From Rhodanobacter sp. (GTDB lineage Bacteria; Pseudomonadota; Gammaproteobacteria; Xanthomonadales; Rhodanobacteraceae), in the NCBI GenBank assembly GCA_004298045.1, contig SCRM01000021.1, positions 310,001 through 374,000 of the forward strand: a DNA stretch of 64,000 nt, written 5' to 3'. Below are positions 8,881 through 22,579 of the stretch, piece after piece. The translations under genes and the position numbers were made by a program. The notes beneath the pieces are model-generated. The model was given only the letters and a program-made list of their open reading frames with translations. It did no database searches and had not been told where the DNA came from. Position 1 is the first letter of the stretch. Every line of letters starts with the position of its first letter.

Positions 8881-9876
8881 ATGCTTGCTGCAGCCCTGTT
8901 CCTGCTTTCCGCCGGCGCGATCTACGTGGCCTGCGAGTACTTCGTCAACGGCGTCGAATGGTTGGGCCGGCGTCTGAACCTCGGCAGCACCGCAACCGGC
9001 ACCGTCCTGGCCGCCTTCGGCACCGCGTTGCCGGAAAGCGCGGTCACGTTCATTGCGGTGATATTCGGCAAGACCCCCGGTGCGCGCGACATCGGCGTGG
9101 GTGCGGCAATGGGCGGGCCGCTGGTGCTGGCGACCATCGCCTATGCCGTGGTGGGCGGCGCGTTGTGGTGGAATCGCCGCCGGCTCAAGCGCAGCGATCA
9201 CCTGGTGCGGGTGGACCATCACCGGCTGGCGCGCGACCAAGCGTGGTTTCTCGCCATCTTCGTGGTGAAAGTCGGCCTTGGGCTGATCGCGTTTGCGTGG
9301 AAACCGTGGCTGGGCGTCGCGTTTCTGCTGGCTTATGCAGCGTACGTGGCGCGGGAAGTACGCACCCAGGACACCGACGAGGAGGGTGAGCTGGAGCCGC
9401 TCAAGCTGCATCCGGGGACCTCCTTGCCGGCGATGTCGCGCATCTGGTTGCAGACCGGCGGTGCGCTCTTCGTGATCGCCCTTGCCTCGCGGGTGTTCGT
9501 CGGCCAGCTTGAAGCCATCGGCGAGGCGTGGTCGTTGTCCCCGCACCTGGTTGCGCTGCTGCTCAGCCCGGTGGCCACCGAGCTGCCGGAGACCCTGAAC
9601 GCGCTGATCTGGGTGCGTCAGGGCAAGGAGCGCCTCGCGTTGGCGAACATTTCCGGCTCCATGATGATTCAGGCGACGATCCCCAGCGCGCTGGCGATCT
9701 TTGCCACGCCGTGGGTGTTCGACGCCCCCCTGATCGTGTCGGGCGTGCTGACGACGATCGCCATCGTCTATCTGTGGGCGCTGTTTCGCCGTGGGCGCGC
9801 CGATGCGCGCACGCTGTTGCCGGTGGTGGCGTTGTATGGCGTTTTTGCGCTGTTCGTGCTGTGGCGCCACGCCTGA
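8881..9876 (+). CDS. Ca2+/cation antiporter (CaCA family), probable Mn2+ or Ca2+ exporter
   Basis: Integral membrane protein of about 331 residues with two inverted halves. Each half carries the CaCA alpha-repeat motif: AAFGTALPESAVTF in the first and SPVATELPETLNALIW in the second, where the Glu residues bind the cation. A charged cytoplasmic loop (QDTDEEGELE) separates the halves. I start at the ATG at 8881, which begins the first hydrophobic helix. In-frame ATGs at 8806 and 8809 sit at the edge of the riboswitch and would add about 25 non-hydrophobic residues. The manganese-type riboswitch in front suggests Mn2+ efflux rather than calcium exchange; this is inference from context. Confidence 0.85.
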   Translation: MLAAALFLLSAGAIYVACEYFVNGVEWLGRRLNLGSTATGTVLAAFGTALPESAVTFIAVIFGKTPGARDIGVGAAMGGPLVLATIAYAVVGGALWWNRRRLKRSDHLVRVDHHRLARDQAWFLAIFVVKVGLGLIAFAWKPWLGVAFLLAYAAYVAREVRTQDTDEEGELEPLKLHPGTSLPAMSRIWLQTGGALFVIALASRVFVGQLEAIGEAWSLSPHLVALLLSPVATELPETLNALIWVRQGKERLALANISGSMMIQATIPSALAIFATPWVFDAPLIVSGVLTTIAIVYLWALFRRGRADARTLLPVVALYGVFALFVLWRHA

Positions 9877-9881
9877 AGGCG

Positions 9882-10577
9882 TCAGTCGTAGTGCGCGGCG
9901 TTGCGGTCGCGGTCGGCGCCGTAGCGGGTGTCGAGTTTGCCGGTCAGGCGTTTCAGCAGGCGCGCAAAGTGGCCACGCCGGGTTTTGCGCTGCTTGGCGT
10001 CCTCATTCACCAGCCACGCGAGCTGAATCACGCGCCGTTCGCCCTCGTACGGCAAATGGCCATGGTAGGAATGGCCGCAACGCTTGAACGCGGCCATTTC
10101 GCCGTACAGCGGCGGCAGTTCCGGGGCAATCACGGCGTCGATGTCGTCCGGACGGGAGAGCAGGCGCAGGCAGCCGTCGCTGGTATCCGGCCACTGTGGG
10201 GTGAGGTACAGCAGCACGGTGGCGACTTTGGAATCGCTGTCGGTATGGATGGTGCCGTGGCGCTTGTTCATCCGCCGGCACAGGCTGACCAGGGTCGGGT
10301 AGCGGTCAAGGTCGTCGATGCCCAGCTTGGCGCCGATCAGCCGCGCAAACGCCGGCGTCGTGAGCTGTTCCACCAGGGCATTGATCGAGGGGCCGCAATC
10401 GGCGGGGTCGAACGGGAAAAAACCGGCGCTCGGGTAGGCTGGGTAGTCGCGTTCGAGGTCATGCCGGGCCTCGGCCGGCAGTTGGCCGTGCGCCAGCAGA
10501 AACGGGAACGGCGTGCGCTCCAGCACGGTATCAGGGCGCTCGAGACGCGCGGGATCGAGCAATGCTTCCGGGCTCAT
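9882..10577 (-). CDS. 2-oxoglutarate/Fe(II)-dependent oxygenase superfamily protein
   Basis: A 231-residue protein with a double-stranded beta-helix dioxygenase pattern. The metal-binding HxD is in GTIHTDSDSKVATVLLYL, and the distal His with the 2-oxoglutarate-binding Arg is in CGHSYHGHLPYEGERRVIQL. The substrate is unknown; the fold covers prolyl hydroxylases and small-molecule hydroxylases. It converges on the exchanger gene, with stops only a few bases apart, and is divergent from carA. No signal peptide, so cytoplasmic. Confidence 0.75.
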   Translation of the reverse strand: MSPEALLDPARLERPDTVLERTPFPFLLAHGQLPAEARHDLERDYPAYPSAGFFPFDPADCGPSINALVEQLTTPAFARLIGAKLGIDDLDRYPTLVSLCRRMNKRHGTIHTDSDSKVATVLLYLTPQWPDTSDGCLRLLSRPDDIDAVIAPELPPLYGEMAAFKRCGHSYHGHLPYEGERRVIQLAWLVNEDAKQRKTRRGHFARLLKRLTGKLDTRYGADRDRNAAHYD

Positions 10578-10787
10578 GGCGGCGACTCAATCCATCGAGA
10601 GAAGCGCAAAGTGTAGCGCGACATCCCGGTACGCAGGCTGACGAAAACGGCCGTCTGAAGCGCTTTCCCGGTAGACAGGAAAGGGCCGCTTGCCTATCAT
10701 TGTGACCCGCCCTGATACCTCTACCCCCAAGGTTCCCAAGCCTGCTGTGCATGGCTTGCGGGCTTTGCTGCACCCGAAGGCGGACTC

Positions 10788-11915
10788 ATGCTCACACCTG
10801 CATTGCTGGCTCTTGAAGACGGCAGCGTGTTTCACGGCCAAGCCGTGGGCGCGACTGGCGAAACCGTCGGCGAGGTGGTTTTCAACACCGCCATGACCGG
10901 ATACCAGGAGATCCTCACCGATCCCTCGTACACCCGGCAGATCGTCACCCTCACGTATCCGCACATCGGCAACACCGGTTGCAACCCCGAAGACCACGAG
11001 TCGGAGAAGGTGCATGCCGCCGGGCTGGTCGTGCGCGACGTGCCGCGTCTGGCGAGCAACTGGCGGCGGAACGAAAGCCTGCCCGCGTATCTCAAGCGCC
11101 ACGGCGTGGTGGCGATTGCCGGCATCGACACCCGGCGGCTGACACGCATCCTGCGCGACAAGGGCGCGCAGGCCGGCTGCATCCTTGCCGGCGACGGCGC
11201 GAACGAAACCGATGCGCTGGCCAAGGCGCGCGCATTCCCCGGCTTGAACGGCATGGATCTCGCCAAGGTAGTGTCCACCCCGCAGGCCTACCACTGGGAT
11301 GCCGGCCTATACGACCTCGACCGCACCGTATTCAACCAGCCGTCCAAACGGTTCAAGGTCGTGGCCTACGATTACGGCGTGAAGCAGAACATCCTGCGCC
11401 TGCTCGCCGAACGCGGTTGTGACCTCACGGTGGTGCCAGCGCAGACGCCAGCCGCCGAGGTGTTGGCCATGCAGCCCGATGGCGTGTTCCTCTCCAACGG
11501 CCCCGGCGATCCGGCCGCGTGCGACTACGCGATTGCGGCCACGCGCGCGTTCCTCGACGCCAAGGTTCCGCTGTTTGGCATCTGCCTGGGCCATCAGTTG
11601 ATGGGACTCGCGCTGGGCGCGAAGACGATCAAGCTCAAATTCGGCCACCACGGCGCCAACCATCCGGTGCGCGACCACGATGATGGCCGGGTGCTCATCA
11701 CCAGCCAGAACCATGGCTTTGCAGTGGATTCCGCCACGCTGCCGGCCAACGTGCGGGTAACCCATACCTCGCTGTTCGACGGCACGTTGCAGGGTTTTGC
11801 GTTGACCGACCGTCCAGCCTTCTGTTTCCAGGGCCACCCCGAATCCTCTCCAGGGCCGCACGACATGCGCTATCTGTTCGACCGCTTCGCCAAACTGATG
11901 CAGGAGGCACGCTGA
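10788..11915 (+). CDS. carA: Carbamoyl-phosphate synthase small subunit CarA
   Basis: Glutaminase subunit of 375 residues, supplying ammonia to CarB for arginine and pyrimidine synthesis. The N-terminal domain has [17 protein letters not shown]. The class I glutamine amidotransferase domain has the nucleophile Cys in [14 protein letters not shown] and the His/Glu pair in [13 protein letters not shown]. The stop is followed immediately by carB. The roughly 210-bp divergent spacer to the oxygenase gene holds TTGCCT and TGATAC 17 bases apart near 10690, a weak promoter candidate; no arginine operator was recognised. Confidence 0.98.
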   Translation: MLTPALLALEDGSVFHGQAVGATGETVGEVVFNTAMTGYQEILTDPSYTRQIVTLTYPHIGNTGCNPEDHESEKVHAAGLVVRDVPRLASNWRRNESLPAYLKRHGVVAIAGIDTRRLTRILRDKGAQAGCILAGDGANETDALAKARAFPGLNGMDLAKVVSTPQAYHWDAGLYDLDRTVFNQPSKRFKVVAYDYGVKQNILRLLAERGCDLTVVPAQTPAAEVLAMQPDGVFLSNGPGDPAACDYAIAATRAFLDAKVPLFGICLGHQLMGLALGAKTIKLKFGHHGANHPVRDHDDGRVLITSQNHGFAVDSATLPANVRVTHTSLFDGTLQGFALTDRPAFCFQGHPESSPGPHDMRYLFDRFAKLMQEAR

Positions 11916-11916
11916 C

Positions 11917-15140
<3,224 letters not shown>

Positions 15141-15144
<4 letters not shown>

Positions 15145-15620
15145 GCAATCGTCCACCGATCACCAAAGTCGGTTCCGACCGCCTGCGGGCGGAGTTGACC
15201 AAGCTGAAATCCGAGGACCGCCCGCACATCATCGCGGCGATCGCCGAAGCGCGCGAGCACGGGGATCTCAAGGAAAACGCCGAGTACCACGCGGCGCGTG
15301 AATTGCAGGGGCTGATCGAGGCGCGCATTGCCCAGCTCGAAGGCCTGCTTTCCAACGCCGAGGTGATCGACGTCAGCAAGCTCAACCCGGGCAGCAAGGT
15401 CGTGTTTGGCGCCGTGGTCGACCTCGAGGACGAGGACAGCGGCACGGCGGTGACCTACCAGATCGTTGGCGATCTCGAGGCCGACATCAAGCAGGGTCTG
15501 ATCGCCGTGTCCTCGCCGATTGCCCGTGCGTTGATTGGCAAACTCGAAGGCGACAGCCTGGAGTTCACCGCGCCTAATGGCGTGAAGCACTACGAGATCA
15601 TCGCCGTGCGCTATGCCTGA
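15141..15620 (+). CDS. greA: Transcription elongation factor GreA
   Basis: GreA of 159 residues, which rescues backtracked RNA polymerase. The N-terminal coiled coil carries the acidic tip pattern [16 protein letters not shown]-like ([16 protein letters not shown]), and the C-terminal FKBP-like domain contains [14 protein letters not shown] and [14 protein letters not shown]. The ATG at 15141 overlaps the carB stop (ATGA), so carA-carB-greA form one unit. A terminator hairpin follows. Confidence 0.97.
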
Positions 15621-15643
15621 GTGGCGTGTGGCACGCGCACGCA

Positions 15644-15670
15644 AAAGGCCCCGTCGATCCGGGGCCTTTC
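15644..15670 (+). terminator. intrinsic terminator after greA
   Basis: Nine-base arms AAAGGCCCC (15644-15652) and GGGGCCTTT (15661-15669) are separated by an 8-base loop and followed by a T-rich stretch (CATTTTCC). It ends carA-carB-greA. Confidence 0.8.
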
Positions 15671-15684
15671 ATTTTCCAGGGCAA

Positions 15685-15708
15685 CAAAAAGGCCGCTCGC
15701 AGCGGCCT
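15685..15708 (-). terminator. intrinsic terminator after rpmJ
   Basis: On the minus strand the arms AGGCCGCT and AGCGGCCT enclose a 3-base loop and are followed by TTTTG. It lies 26 bases beyond the rpmJ stop and faces the greA terminator. Confidence 0.8.
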
Positions 15709-15733
15709 CTTCGATGCCACGTGGCACTGGCAA

Positions 15734-15859
15734 TCAGCGCTGACGGGCCTTGAAACGCGGGTTGCTCTTGCAGATCACGAACACCTTGCCGCGACGACGC
15801 ACGATCTTGCAGTCGCGGTGCCGCGCCTTGGCGGACTTCAACGAGTTAAGCACCTTCAC
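15734..15859 (-). CDS. rpmJ: 50S ribosomal protein L36 (zinc-independent C-minus form)
   Basis: A 41-residue protein with a GTG start, reading [11 protein letters not shown] at the N-terminus, then [19 protein letters not shown] and a terminal FKARQR. This matches the YkgO/RpmJ2 subclass of L36, which has lost two zinc ligands of the CxxC-C-H ribbon, leaving two cysteines. The GTG is chosen because it gives the exact family N-terminus and follows CAGGAG. Single-gene unit with its own terminator. Confidence 0.93.
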   Translation of the reverse strand: MKVLNSLKSAKARHRDCKIVRRRGKVFVICKSNPRFKARQR

Positions 15860-15919
15860 GGCCAGCTCCTGATGCAGACAAAAAACGTAGCGCGCAAGTA
15901 TATAGGTGCTGTCGCTGTA

Positions 15920-16834
15920 TCACAAGTTGCCAAACTCGCTCAGGGCGTCCTCCACGGTGGCGAGGAACTGCGCCAGTACCGGTGAATGATCGCCCGTACG
16001 GCTCGCCACCGCCAGCAGCAGGTGCGCCAGTGGGTCGACCAGGGGCACATAGCGCACGCCGGCAAGATGCACTGCGCGCATGCTGGCTGGCACCAGCGCC
16101 AGGCCAAGCCCGGCTGCCACCAGGGCCAGCAGACCGTTGACCTGCTGCGCCTGCTGCACGATGCGCGGACGAAAGTCGGCGGCGTCGGCCAGCGCTGCCA
16201 GCCGGTCGTACAGGGTGGCGGCGAGCTGACGCGGCTGGGTTACGAAGGACTCTTCCGCGACTTCGCGCATGGTTACCGTCTCGCGGGTGGCCAAGGCATG
16301 ACTGGCGGGCAGCGCCAACATCAGGGGCTCGCGGTCGATCACGCGCAAATGCAATTGCCGGGCGTCGCGCTGGTGATGCGGTTCATTGCGCACAAAGCCC
16401 ACGTCGATCTCGTTCGCCAGCAGGGCGGCAAACTGGCGCTCGGTGTACAGCTCCGAAAGCTGCAGATTGACCGCTGGCGCCACCTGCCGATGGCGAAGCA
16501 GGGCGCGTGGCAAAAACGGGTGAAACGACACCGACACCGAGTACGCCAAGCGCAATTGGCCGCTCTGGCCAGCCGCGGTGGCCGTGGTGCGGCTGCGCGC
16601 CAGCTCGGTCTGAGTGAGGATTTGGCGCGCTTCTTCGAAAAACACGCGTCCCGGTTCGGTCAGCGCCACCTTGCGTTTGTTGCGCTCCAGCAGGGTGACA
16701 CCAAGGTCACGCTCCAGCGCGAGGATCTGTTGCGATAGTGGCGGCTGCGAGATATGCAGGCGGATCGCCGCGCGGGTGAAGCTCAATTCTTCGGCGACCG
16801 CAATGAAGTACCGCAACTGGCGCAGGTCAAACAT
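15920..16834 (-). CDS. LysR-family transcriptional regulator
   Basis: LysR regulator of 304 residues. The N-terminal helix-turn-helix (about 1-60) has LRQLRYFIAVAEELSFTRAA and HISQPPLSQQILALE. The effector domain has GLGLALVPASM, as in the CatM/BenM branch that senses aromatic or acidic metabolites. The start codon lies inside a CATAG-TCG-CTATG palindrome. Neither neighbour (rpmJ, cmk) is an obvious target, so its regulon is unknown. Confidence 0.88.
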   Translation of the reverse strand: MFDLRQLRYFIAVAEELSFTRAAIRLHISQPPLSQQILALERDLGVTLLERNKRKVALTEPGRVFFEEARQILTQTELARSRTTATAAGQSGQLRLAYSVSVSFHPFLPRALLRHRQVAPAVNLQLSELYTERQFAALLANEIDVGFVRNEPHHQRDARQLHLRVIDREPLMLALPASHALATRETVTMREVAEESFVTQPRQLAATLYDRLAALADAADFRPRIVQQAQQVNGLLALVAAGLGLALVPASMRAVHLAGVRYVPLVDPLAHLLLAVASRTGDHSPVLAQFLATVEDALSEFGNL

Positions 16835-16882
16835 AGTCGCTATGCATCTAAGAGTACGGGTAAATATATATTAGATAACTGA
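16832..16882. promoter_or_regulatory. palindrome and AT-rich promoter region upstream of the LysR gene
   Basis: CATAGTCGCTATG (16832-16844) is a perfect 5-3-5 palindrome covering the regulator's start codon, and TAAATATATATTAGATAACT (16861-16880) is one of the few AT-rich patches in the window. LysR proteins usually bind such sites to autoregulate. The rest of the spacer to cmk (16883-17130) shows no gene and only weak inverted repeats. Confidence 0.4.
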
Positions 16883-17130
16883 ACGAGGCGCCCATAAAAT
16901 GCTCCCCGTCCCGTCATCACCCCTCCCGATGGCGGTGACCCCGCCCCGCGGTGGTGCTGCAAACGATCCAGTCAACTCCCCCTTGGGCTGGATCGATGCG
17001 CCGCTTTGCGGGGCGTTTTGCGTCTGCGGCAAACCGTTTGGGTGGCGCACGCCGCTGTGTTTGCGGTCAGCTGTGTGATAGGCCCATGCCGCGATACCAT
17101 GCGAATTTCCACGCTTTTGCCGAGCCGGCC

Positions 17131-17814
17131 ATGAATCACATTGCCCCTGTTCCCGTGCTGACCATCGACGGCCCGTCCGGCTCGGGCAAAGGCACGGTGA
17201 GCCGGCGTGTGGCGGAGCACCTGGGGTGGCGGTTGCTCGATTCGGGCGCGCTGTATCGGGCCGTGGGCTATGCGGCGGGCGCCGCCGGGCTCGATCTCAC
17301 CGATGCCGAGGCCGTCACCCGTTGCGCGCAGTCGACCAAGATCCGGTTCCAGGCCAGCGCCGATGGTGGCGATACCCGCATTCTCGTCAATGGCCACGAT
17401 GCGACCGACGAGCTGCGTACCGAAACCGCGGGGGCGGCGGCGTCCGCCATCGCCTCGATTGCTGCGGTGCGCCAGGCGCTGGTCGACCTGCAGCTTGGCT
17501 TTCGCAAGAGCCCCGGGCTGGTCGCCGACGGACGCGATATGGGCACCGTGATCTTCCCCGATGCGCCGTTCAAGGTGTTCCTTACGGCAAGCGCCGCGGA
17601 ACGTGCGAAAAGGCGCTATAAGCAGTTGAAAGAAAAGGGGCTAAACGTTACACTTGCGAGCCTTCAACGCGAGATCGAAGCGCGTGACCACCGTGATGCA
17701 TCGCGTGCGGTGGCGCCTCTCAAGCCCGCGCCGGAAGCCGTGCTGGTGGATTCCACCGGCATGCGCATCGATCAAGTCGTTGCACGTGTTCTCGCCGTCG
17801 TGCAGCCGCAATAG
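17131..17814 (+). CDS. cmk: Cytidylate kinase Cmk
   Basis: CMP/dCMP kinase of 227 residues. The P-loop is in [20 protein letters not shown], followed by [13 protein letters not shown] and the substrate and lid signatures [20 protein letters not shown] and [12 protein letters not shown]. Start chosen at the ATG at 17131; the open frame upstream lacks family similarity. Next to rpsA, the conserved cmk-rpsA-ihfB order. Confidence 0.96.
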   Translation: MNHIAPVPVLTIDGPSGSGKGTVSRRVAEHLGWRLLDSGALYRAVGYAAGAAGLDLTDAEAVTRCAQSTKIRFQASADGGDTRILVNGHDATDELRTETAGAAASAIASIAAVRQALVDLQLGFRKSPGLVADGRDMGTVIFPDAPFKVFLTASAAERAKRRYKQLKEKGLNVTLASLQREIEARDHRDASRAVAPLKPAPEAVLVDSTGMRIDQVVARVLAVVQPQ

Positions 17815-17982
17815 CGGTTGCATTGCGGTTTTTCTTCCTCGGCCAGGGCGGCCGGGGTTCAATCATGGTGAGGAAGGTTGTCTCTTCAAAGAGGCGGCTG
17901 GAAGCACCCCAACCGGTGGACCGTTGTCGGTGCAAGGTCTGGATCACGCATCGCGACCGTCCTTTTTCATTCTGGAATCAAC

Positions 17983-19656
<1,674 letters not shown>

Positions 19657-19738
19657 GGCATCGTGGATGTGGCGCGGGGCGGGTTGTGCCGCCTCGCGCC
19701 TCACGATGGTGGGAGCGTACGTCGCGGACCTGGGGACC

Positions 19739-20041
19739 ATGACCAAATCCGAATTGATCGAGGCGCTGGCACGGCGCCAAACCCATCTTGCGTTTGCCGA
19801 TGTCGAGCTGGCGGTCAAAAGCATCATTGAGCAAATGAGCCAGGCACTGGCTACTGGCGAGCGCATCGAGGTGCGTGGTTTTGGCAGCTTTGCGCTGCAT
19901 TTCCGCCCACCGCGCATGGGCCGCAACCCCAAGACCGGAGACTCGGTCGCGTTGCCTGGCAAGCATGTACCGCACTTCAAGCCGGGCAAGGAATTGCGCG
20001 AGCGGGTGAATCAACGGCTGGAAGAAACCTCGGCATCCTGA
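19739..20041 (+). CDS. ihfB: Integration host factor beta subunit
   Basis: DNA-bending HU/IHF-family protein of 100 residues, starting [14 protein letters not shown] and carrying the beta-arm signature [20 protein letters not shown] with the conserved proline that intercalates into DNA. The ATG at 19739 (preceded by GGGGA) is chosen over an in-frame ATG at 19706 because IHF-beta normally begins at MTKSEL. The alpha subunit is not in the window. A terminator follows. Confidence 0.96.
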   Translation: MTKSELIEALARRQTHLAFADVELAVKSIIEQMSQALATGERIEVRGFGSFALHFRPPRMGRNPKTGDSVALPGKHVPHFKPGKELRERVNQRLEETSAS

Positions 20042-20061
20042 TGTGCGGGGGCTCGGGACGG

Positions 20062-20093
20062 AAGGCAGGCGGCGCGAGTCGGCCTGCCTTTTG
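20062..20093 (+). terminator. intrinsic terminator after ihfB
   Basis: AAGGCAGGC (20062-20070) pairs with GCCTGCCTT (20082-20090) across an 11-base loop and is followed by a T-rich run (TTGTGTTTTT). It separates rpsA-ihfB from the lapA-galU chain. Confidence 0.75.
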
Positions 20094-20135
20094 TGTTTTT
20101 GCTGCAGCAAGCGAGCGATCAGGTAAAGTCCACGC

Positions 20136-20372
20136 ATGCGATTGATCGTCATTCTTCTGCTCGGGTTCTTCGTCGCGGCCGGTATCGTCGTCGGCGCGCT
20201 CAATGCCGACCTGGTCGGCTATGACTTCGCGTTCGCACGCGTGCAGTTGCCAAAGGGCGCCGCCCTGCTTGCCGCGCTGGTGCTCGGCTGGCTCCTTGGC
20301 GGGCTTACCGCGTGGCTTGGCATGGGTGTGCGTCGGCGCCGGCAGCGGGTGCGCAAGGAGGCCGGCAAGTAA
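20136..20372 (+). CDS. lapA: LapA-domain inner-membrane protein (DUF1049)
   Basis: A 78-residue protein with two membrane helices (about 3-23 and 43-65) joined by the LapA motif NADLVGYDFAFARVQLP, and a basic C-terminal tail. LapA partners LapB in control of LPS assembly and LpxC turnover in enteric bacteria. Located 9 bases before lapB. Confidence 0.9.
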   Translation: MRLIVILLLGFFVAAGIVVGALNADLVGYDFAFARVQLPKGAALLAALVLGWLLGGLTAWLGMGVRRRRQRVRKEAGK

Positions 20373-20381
20373 GCCGGCACC

Positions 20382-21551
20382 ATGTTGCCCTGGTATGTGA
20401 TTCCTGCGGTGGCTGTCGCGTTTGCGGCGGGTTGGTGGCTGGCGCGCTGGCTATCGGCACGCCGCTCGGGTGCGGCGGTCAACGAGTTGTCGTCGGACTA
20501 TTTCCGCGGCCTCAATTACCTCTTGAACGAAGAGCAGGACAAGGCCATCGAGGTCTTCCTGCGCCTCGCCGAATACAACCGCGACACGGTCGAGACCCAC
20601 CTTGCGCTGGGCAATCTGTTCCGCCGGCGCGGCGAGGTGGATCGGGCGATCCGGTTGCACCAGCACCTGGTTTCACGCCCGGACTTGTCCGAACCGATGA
20701 AGACGGTTGCCTTGCTTGAATTGGGCGAGGACTACATGCGCGCCGGGCTGCTCGACCGCGCCGAAGCCCTGTTCTGCGACCTCGTGGCGTTGGATGCGCA
20801 TGCGCCATCCGCCTTGCGCCACCTCATCTCGATCTATCAGCACGAGCGCGATTGGCACCAGGCGATCGAACACGCCCGCCGGCTCGAAGCCATGACCGGC
20901 GAGGACCAGACGCCGATCATGGCGCAGTTTTACTGCGAGCTTGCCGAGCGCTCGCGCCAGCACGGCGCGAAGGTCGAGGCACGCGAGTATCTGGATCAGG
21001 CGTTTGCCTGCCAGCGCGATTGCGTGCGGGCATGGATGCTGACCGGGCGGATCGAAGCGGATGCCGGCAACCATGCGAAAGCGGTGGATGCGTACGAGGC
21101 TGCCGTGGCCGCCGACGTGGCCTTCGTACCCGAGATCCTGCCGCCGCTGCTGGACAGTTACGCGCGTTCGGCCCAAATGGAGCGCGCCGAACGCTTCTTG
21201 CGCGGGCTGCTCGAGCGTTATCACGGCGTCTCGCCAGTGCTGGCCCTGACGCATCTGTACGCGGAGCGGGATGGCAAGCACGCCGCGGTGGATTTCCTCA
21301 CTGCACAGCTGCGGCGACGGCCATCGGTACGCGGTCTGATGGCCTTGATCGACGCCACGATGGACAGCATCCAGGGCGAAGCGCGCGACAATTTCCTGAT
21401 ACTGCGTGACTTGACGAAAAAGCTGCTTGAAGGGCAGGCGATGTACCGCTGCAGCCGCTGCGGTTTCGGTGCGAAGGCGCACCACTGGCAGTGCCCGAGT
21501 TGCAAGAGCTGGAGCACGATCCGCCCGATTCATGGCGTGGCCAACGAATGA
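20382..21551 (+). CDS. lapB: LPS assembly protein LapB (YciM)
   Basis: A 389-residue protein with an N-terminal membrane anchor (about 5-25), then TPR repeats over about 45-340 (for example FLRLAEYNRDTVETHLALGN), and a C-terminal rubredoxin-like zinc ribbon CSRCGFGAKAHHWQCPSC. LapB scaffolds LPS transport and promotes FtsH degradation of LpxC. Its stop overlaps the next gene by 4 bp, placing an O-antigen-type glycosyltransferase directly under the same translation. Confidence 0.94.
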   Translation: MLPWYVIPAVAVAFAAGWWLARWLSARRSGAAVNELSSDYFRGLNYLLNEEQDKAIEVFLRLAEYNRDTVETHLALGNLFRRRGEVDRAIRLHQHLVSRPDLSEPMKTVALLELGEDYMRAGLLDRAEALFCDLVALDAHAPSALRHLISIYQHERDWHQAIEHARRLEAMTGEDQTPIMAQFYCELAERSRQHGAKVEAREYLDQAFACQRDCVRAWMLTGRIEADAGNHAKAVDAYEAAVAADVAFVPEILPPLLDSYARSAQMERAERFLRGLLERYHGVSPVLALTHLYAERDGKHAAVDFLTAQLRRRPSVRGLMALIDATMDSIQGEARDNFLILRDLTKKLLEGQAMYRCSRCGFGAKAHHWQCPSCKSWSTIRPIHGVANE

Positions 21552-22579
21552 GTGGCGTGTCGGCGGTACTTGCCTGGCCGCTGCTGTCGTTGGCGATCGC
21601 CATCGCCACGGTGCGGGGCGCGATCTGGTACGCAATGCGCCACGGCATGCTCGACCAACCGGGCCGACGACGCTCACATACCGTGGCGACGCCGCGCGGC
21701 GGCGGTATCGGCATCGTCGTGGCGTGCCTGGTCACCTTGCCATGGGCATGGGGTGGCGGCGACCAGGCGCCATCCACCGTAGTGCGCGATGCCTTGCTGG
21801 CGGGCGTGGCGATGGTAGCCACGGTCGGCTGGCTTGATGATCGTCACGCGTTGCCGGCCTTGCCGCGGCTACTGGTGCAACTTGCGGCGTGCTCGTTGCT
21901 GGCGTTGGCACTGATCGCGGAAGGGCTCAGCTACTGGTGGGCATTGCCATTGGTGCTGGCCGGCACCTGGAGCATCAACCTGCACAATTTCATGGATGGC
22001 ATCGACGGCTTGTTGGCGCAGCAAGCCATGTTCGTCACGGCTGGTCTGGGCGTGCTGGGGTGGTTGGCGCAGCAGCCTGGCCTTTCACTGGCGGCGGTGT
22101 GCGTGTTCGCGGCCTGCCTGGGGTTCTGGTACTTCAACCGCTCGCCAGCACGGATCTTCATGGGCGACGCCGGCAGCGGCAGTGTCGGGTTGTTGCTGTT
22201 TGCGTTGTCTGCCGTGTGCGCGACGATGGCACCGCGTACTTTGCCGGCGGTCCTGGTGCTGTCCGCGGCCTTTGTCGTCGATGCCAGTTTGACGCTGCTG
22301 TCACGCATGTGCCGCGGTCGCCGCTGGTACACTCCGCACCGCGAACACCTTTACCAGTGGCTGGCGCGACGCCTGCACAGCCATGCAAGGGTGTGTGCGC
22401 TTTTTATGGGCTGGAACCTGCTGGTATTGGTGCCTTTGGCGTGGTTGGCCTGGAGTTCATCCATGCTTGCCTATGGTGCCGTGGTGTTGGCTTATCTGCT
22501 TACCATCGTGGCGTGGTTTGTCTTCAAGCACCGTTGTCTGCGGCGCAGGGCTTCAGGGATGTTCGATGTCGTTGCGTAA
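21548..22579 (+). CDS. MraY/WecA-family undecaprenyl-phosphate sugar-phosphate transferase
   Basis: Polytopic protein of 343 residues with about ten hydrophobic helices. It carries the family motifs: WLDDRHALP (metal-binding DD), HNFMDGIDGL (nucleophile region), FMGDAGSGSVGLLL and the cytoplasmic loop PHREHLYQ. It should transfer a UDP-sugar phosphate to undecaprenyl phosphate to begin O-antigen or exopolysaccharide. The start overlaps the lapB stop (ATGA), and its own end overlaps the WbpM-like gene by 14 bp. Confidence 0.9.
   Translation: MSGVSAVLAWPLLSLAIAIATVRGAIWYAMRHGMLDQPGRRRSHTVATPRGGGIGIVVACLVTLPWAWGGGDQAPSTVVRDALLAGVAMVATVGWLDDRHALPALPRLLVQLAACSLLALALIAEGLSYWWALPLVLAGTWSINLHNFMDGIDGLLAQQAMFVTAGLGVLGWLAQQPGLSLAAVCVFAACLGFWYFNRSPARIFMGDAGSGSVGLLLFALSAVCATMAPRTLPAVLVLSAAFVVDASLTLLSRMCRGRRWYTPHREHLYQWLARRLHSHARVCALFMGWNLLVLVPLAWLAWSSSMLAYGAVVLAYLLTIVAWFVFKHRCLRRRASGMFDVVA

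Noticed and set aside
16980-17030. Terminator between the LysR gene and cmk
   Set aside because: GC-rich inverted segments with TTTT are present but the stem contains mismatches and no gene ends there on either strand.
16951-17130. N-terminal extension of cytidylate kinase
   Set aside because: The open frame upstream of 17131 gives Arg/Cys-rich sequence unlike the family; Cmk starts just before [11 protein letters not shown].
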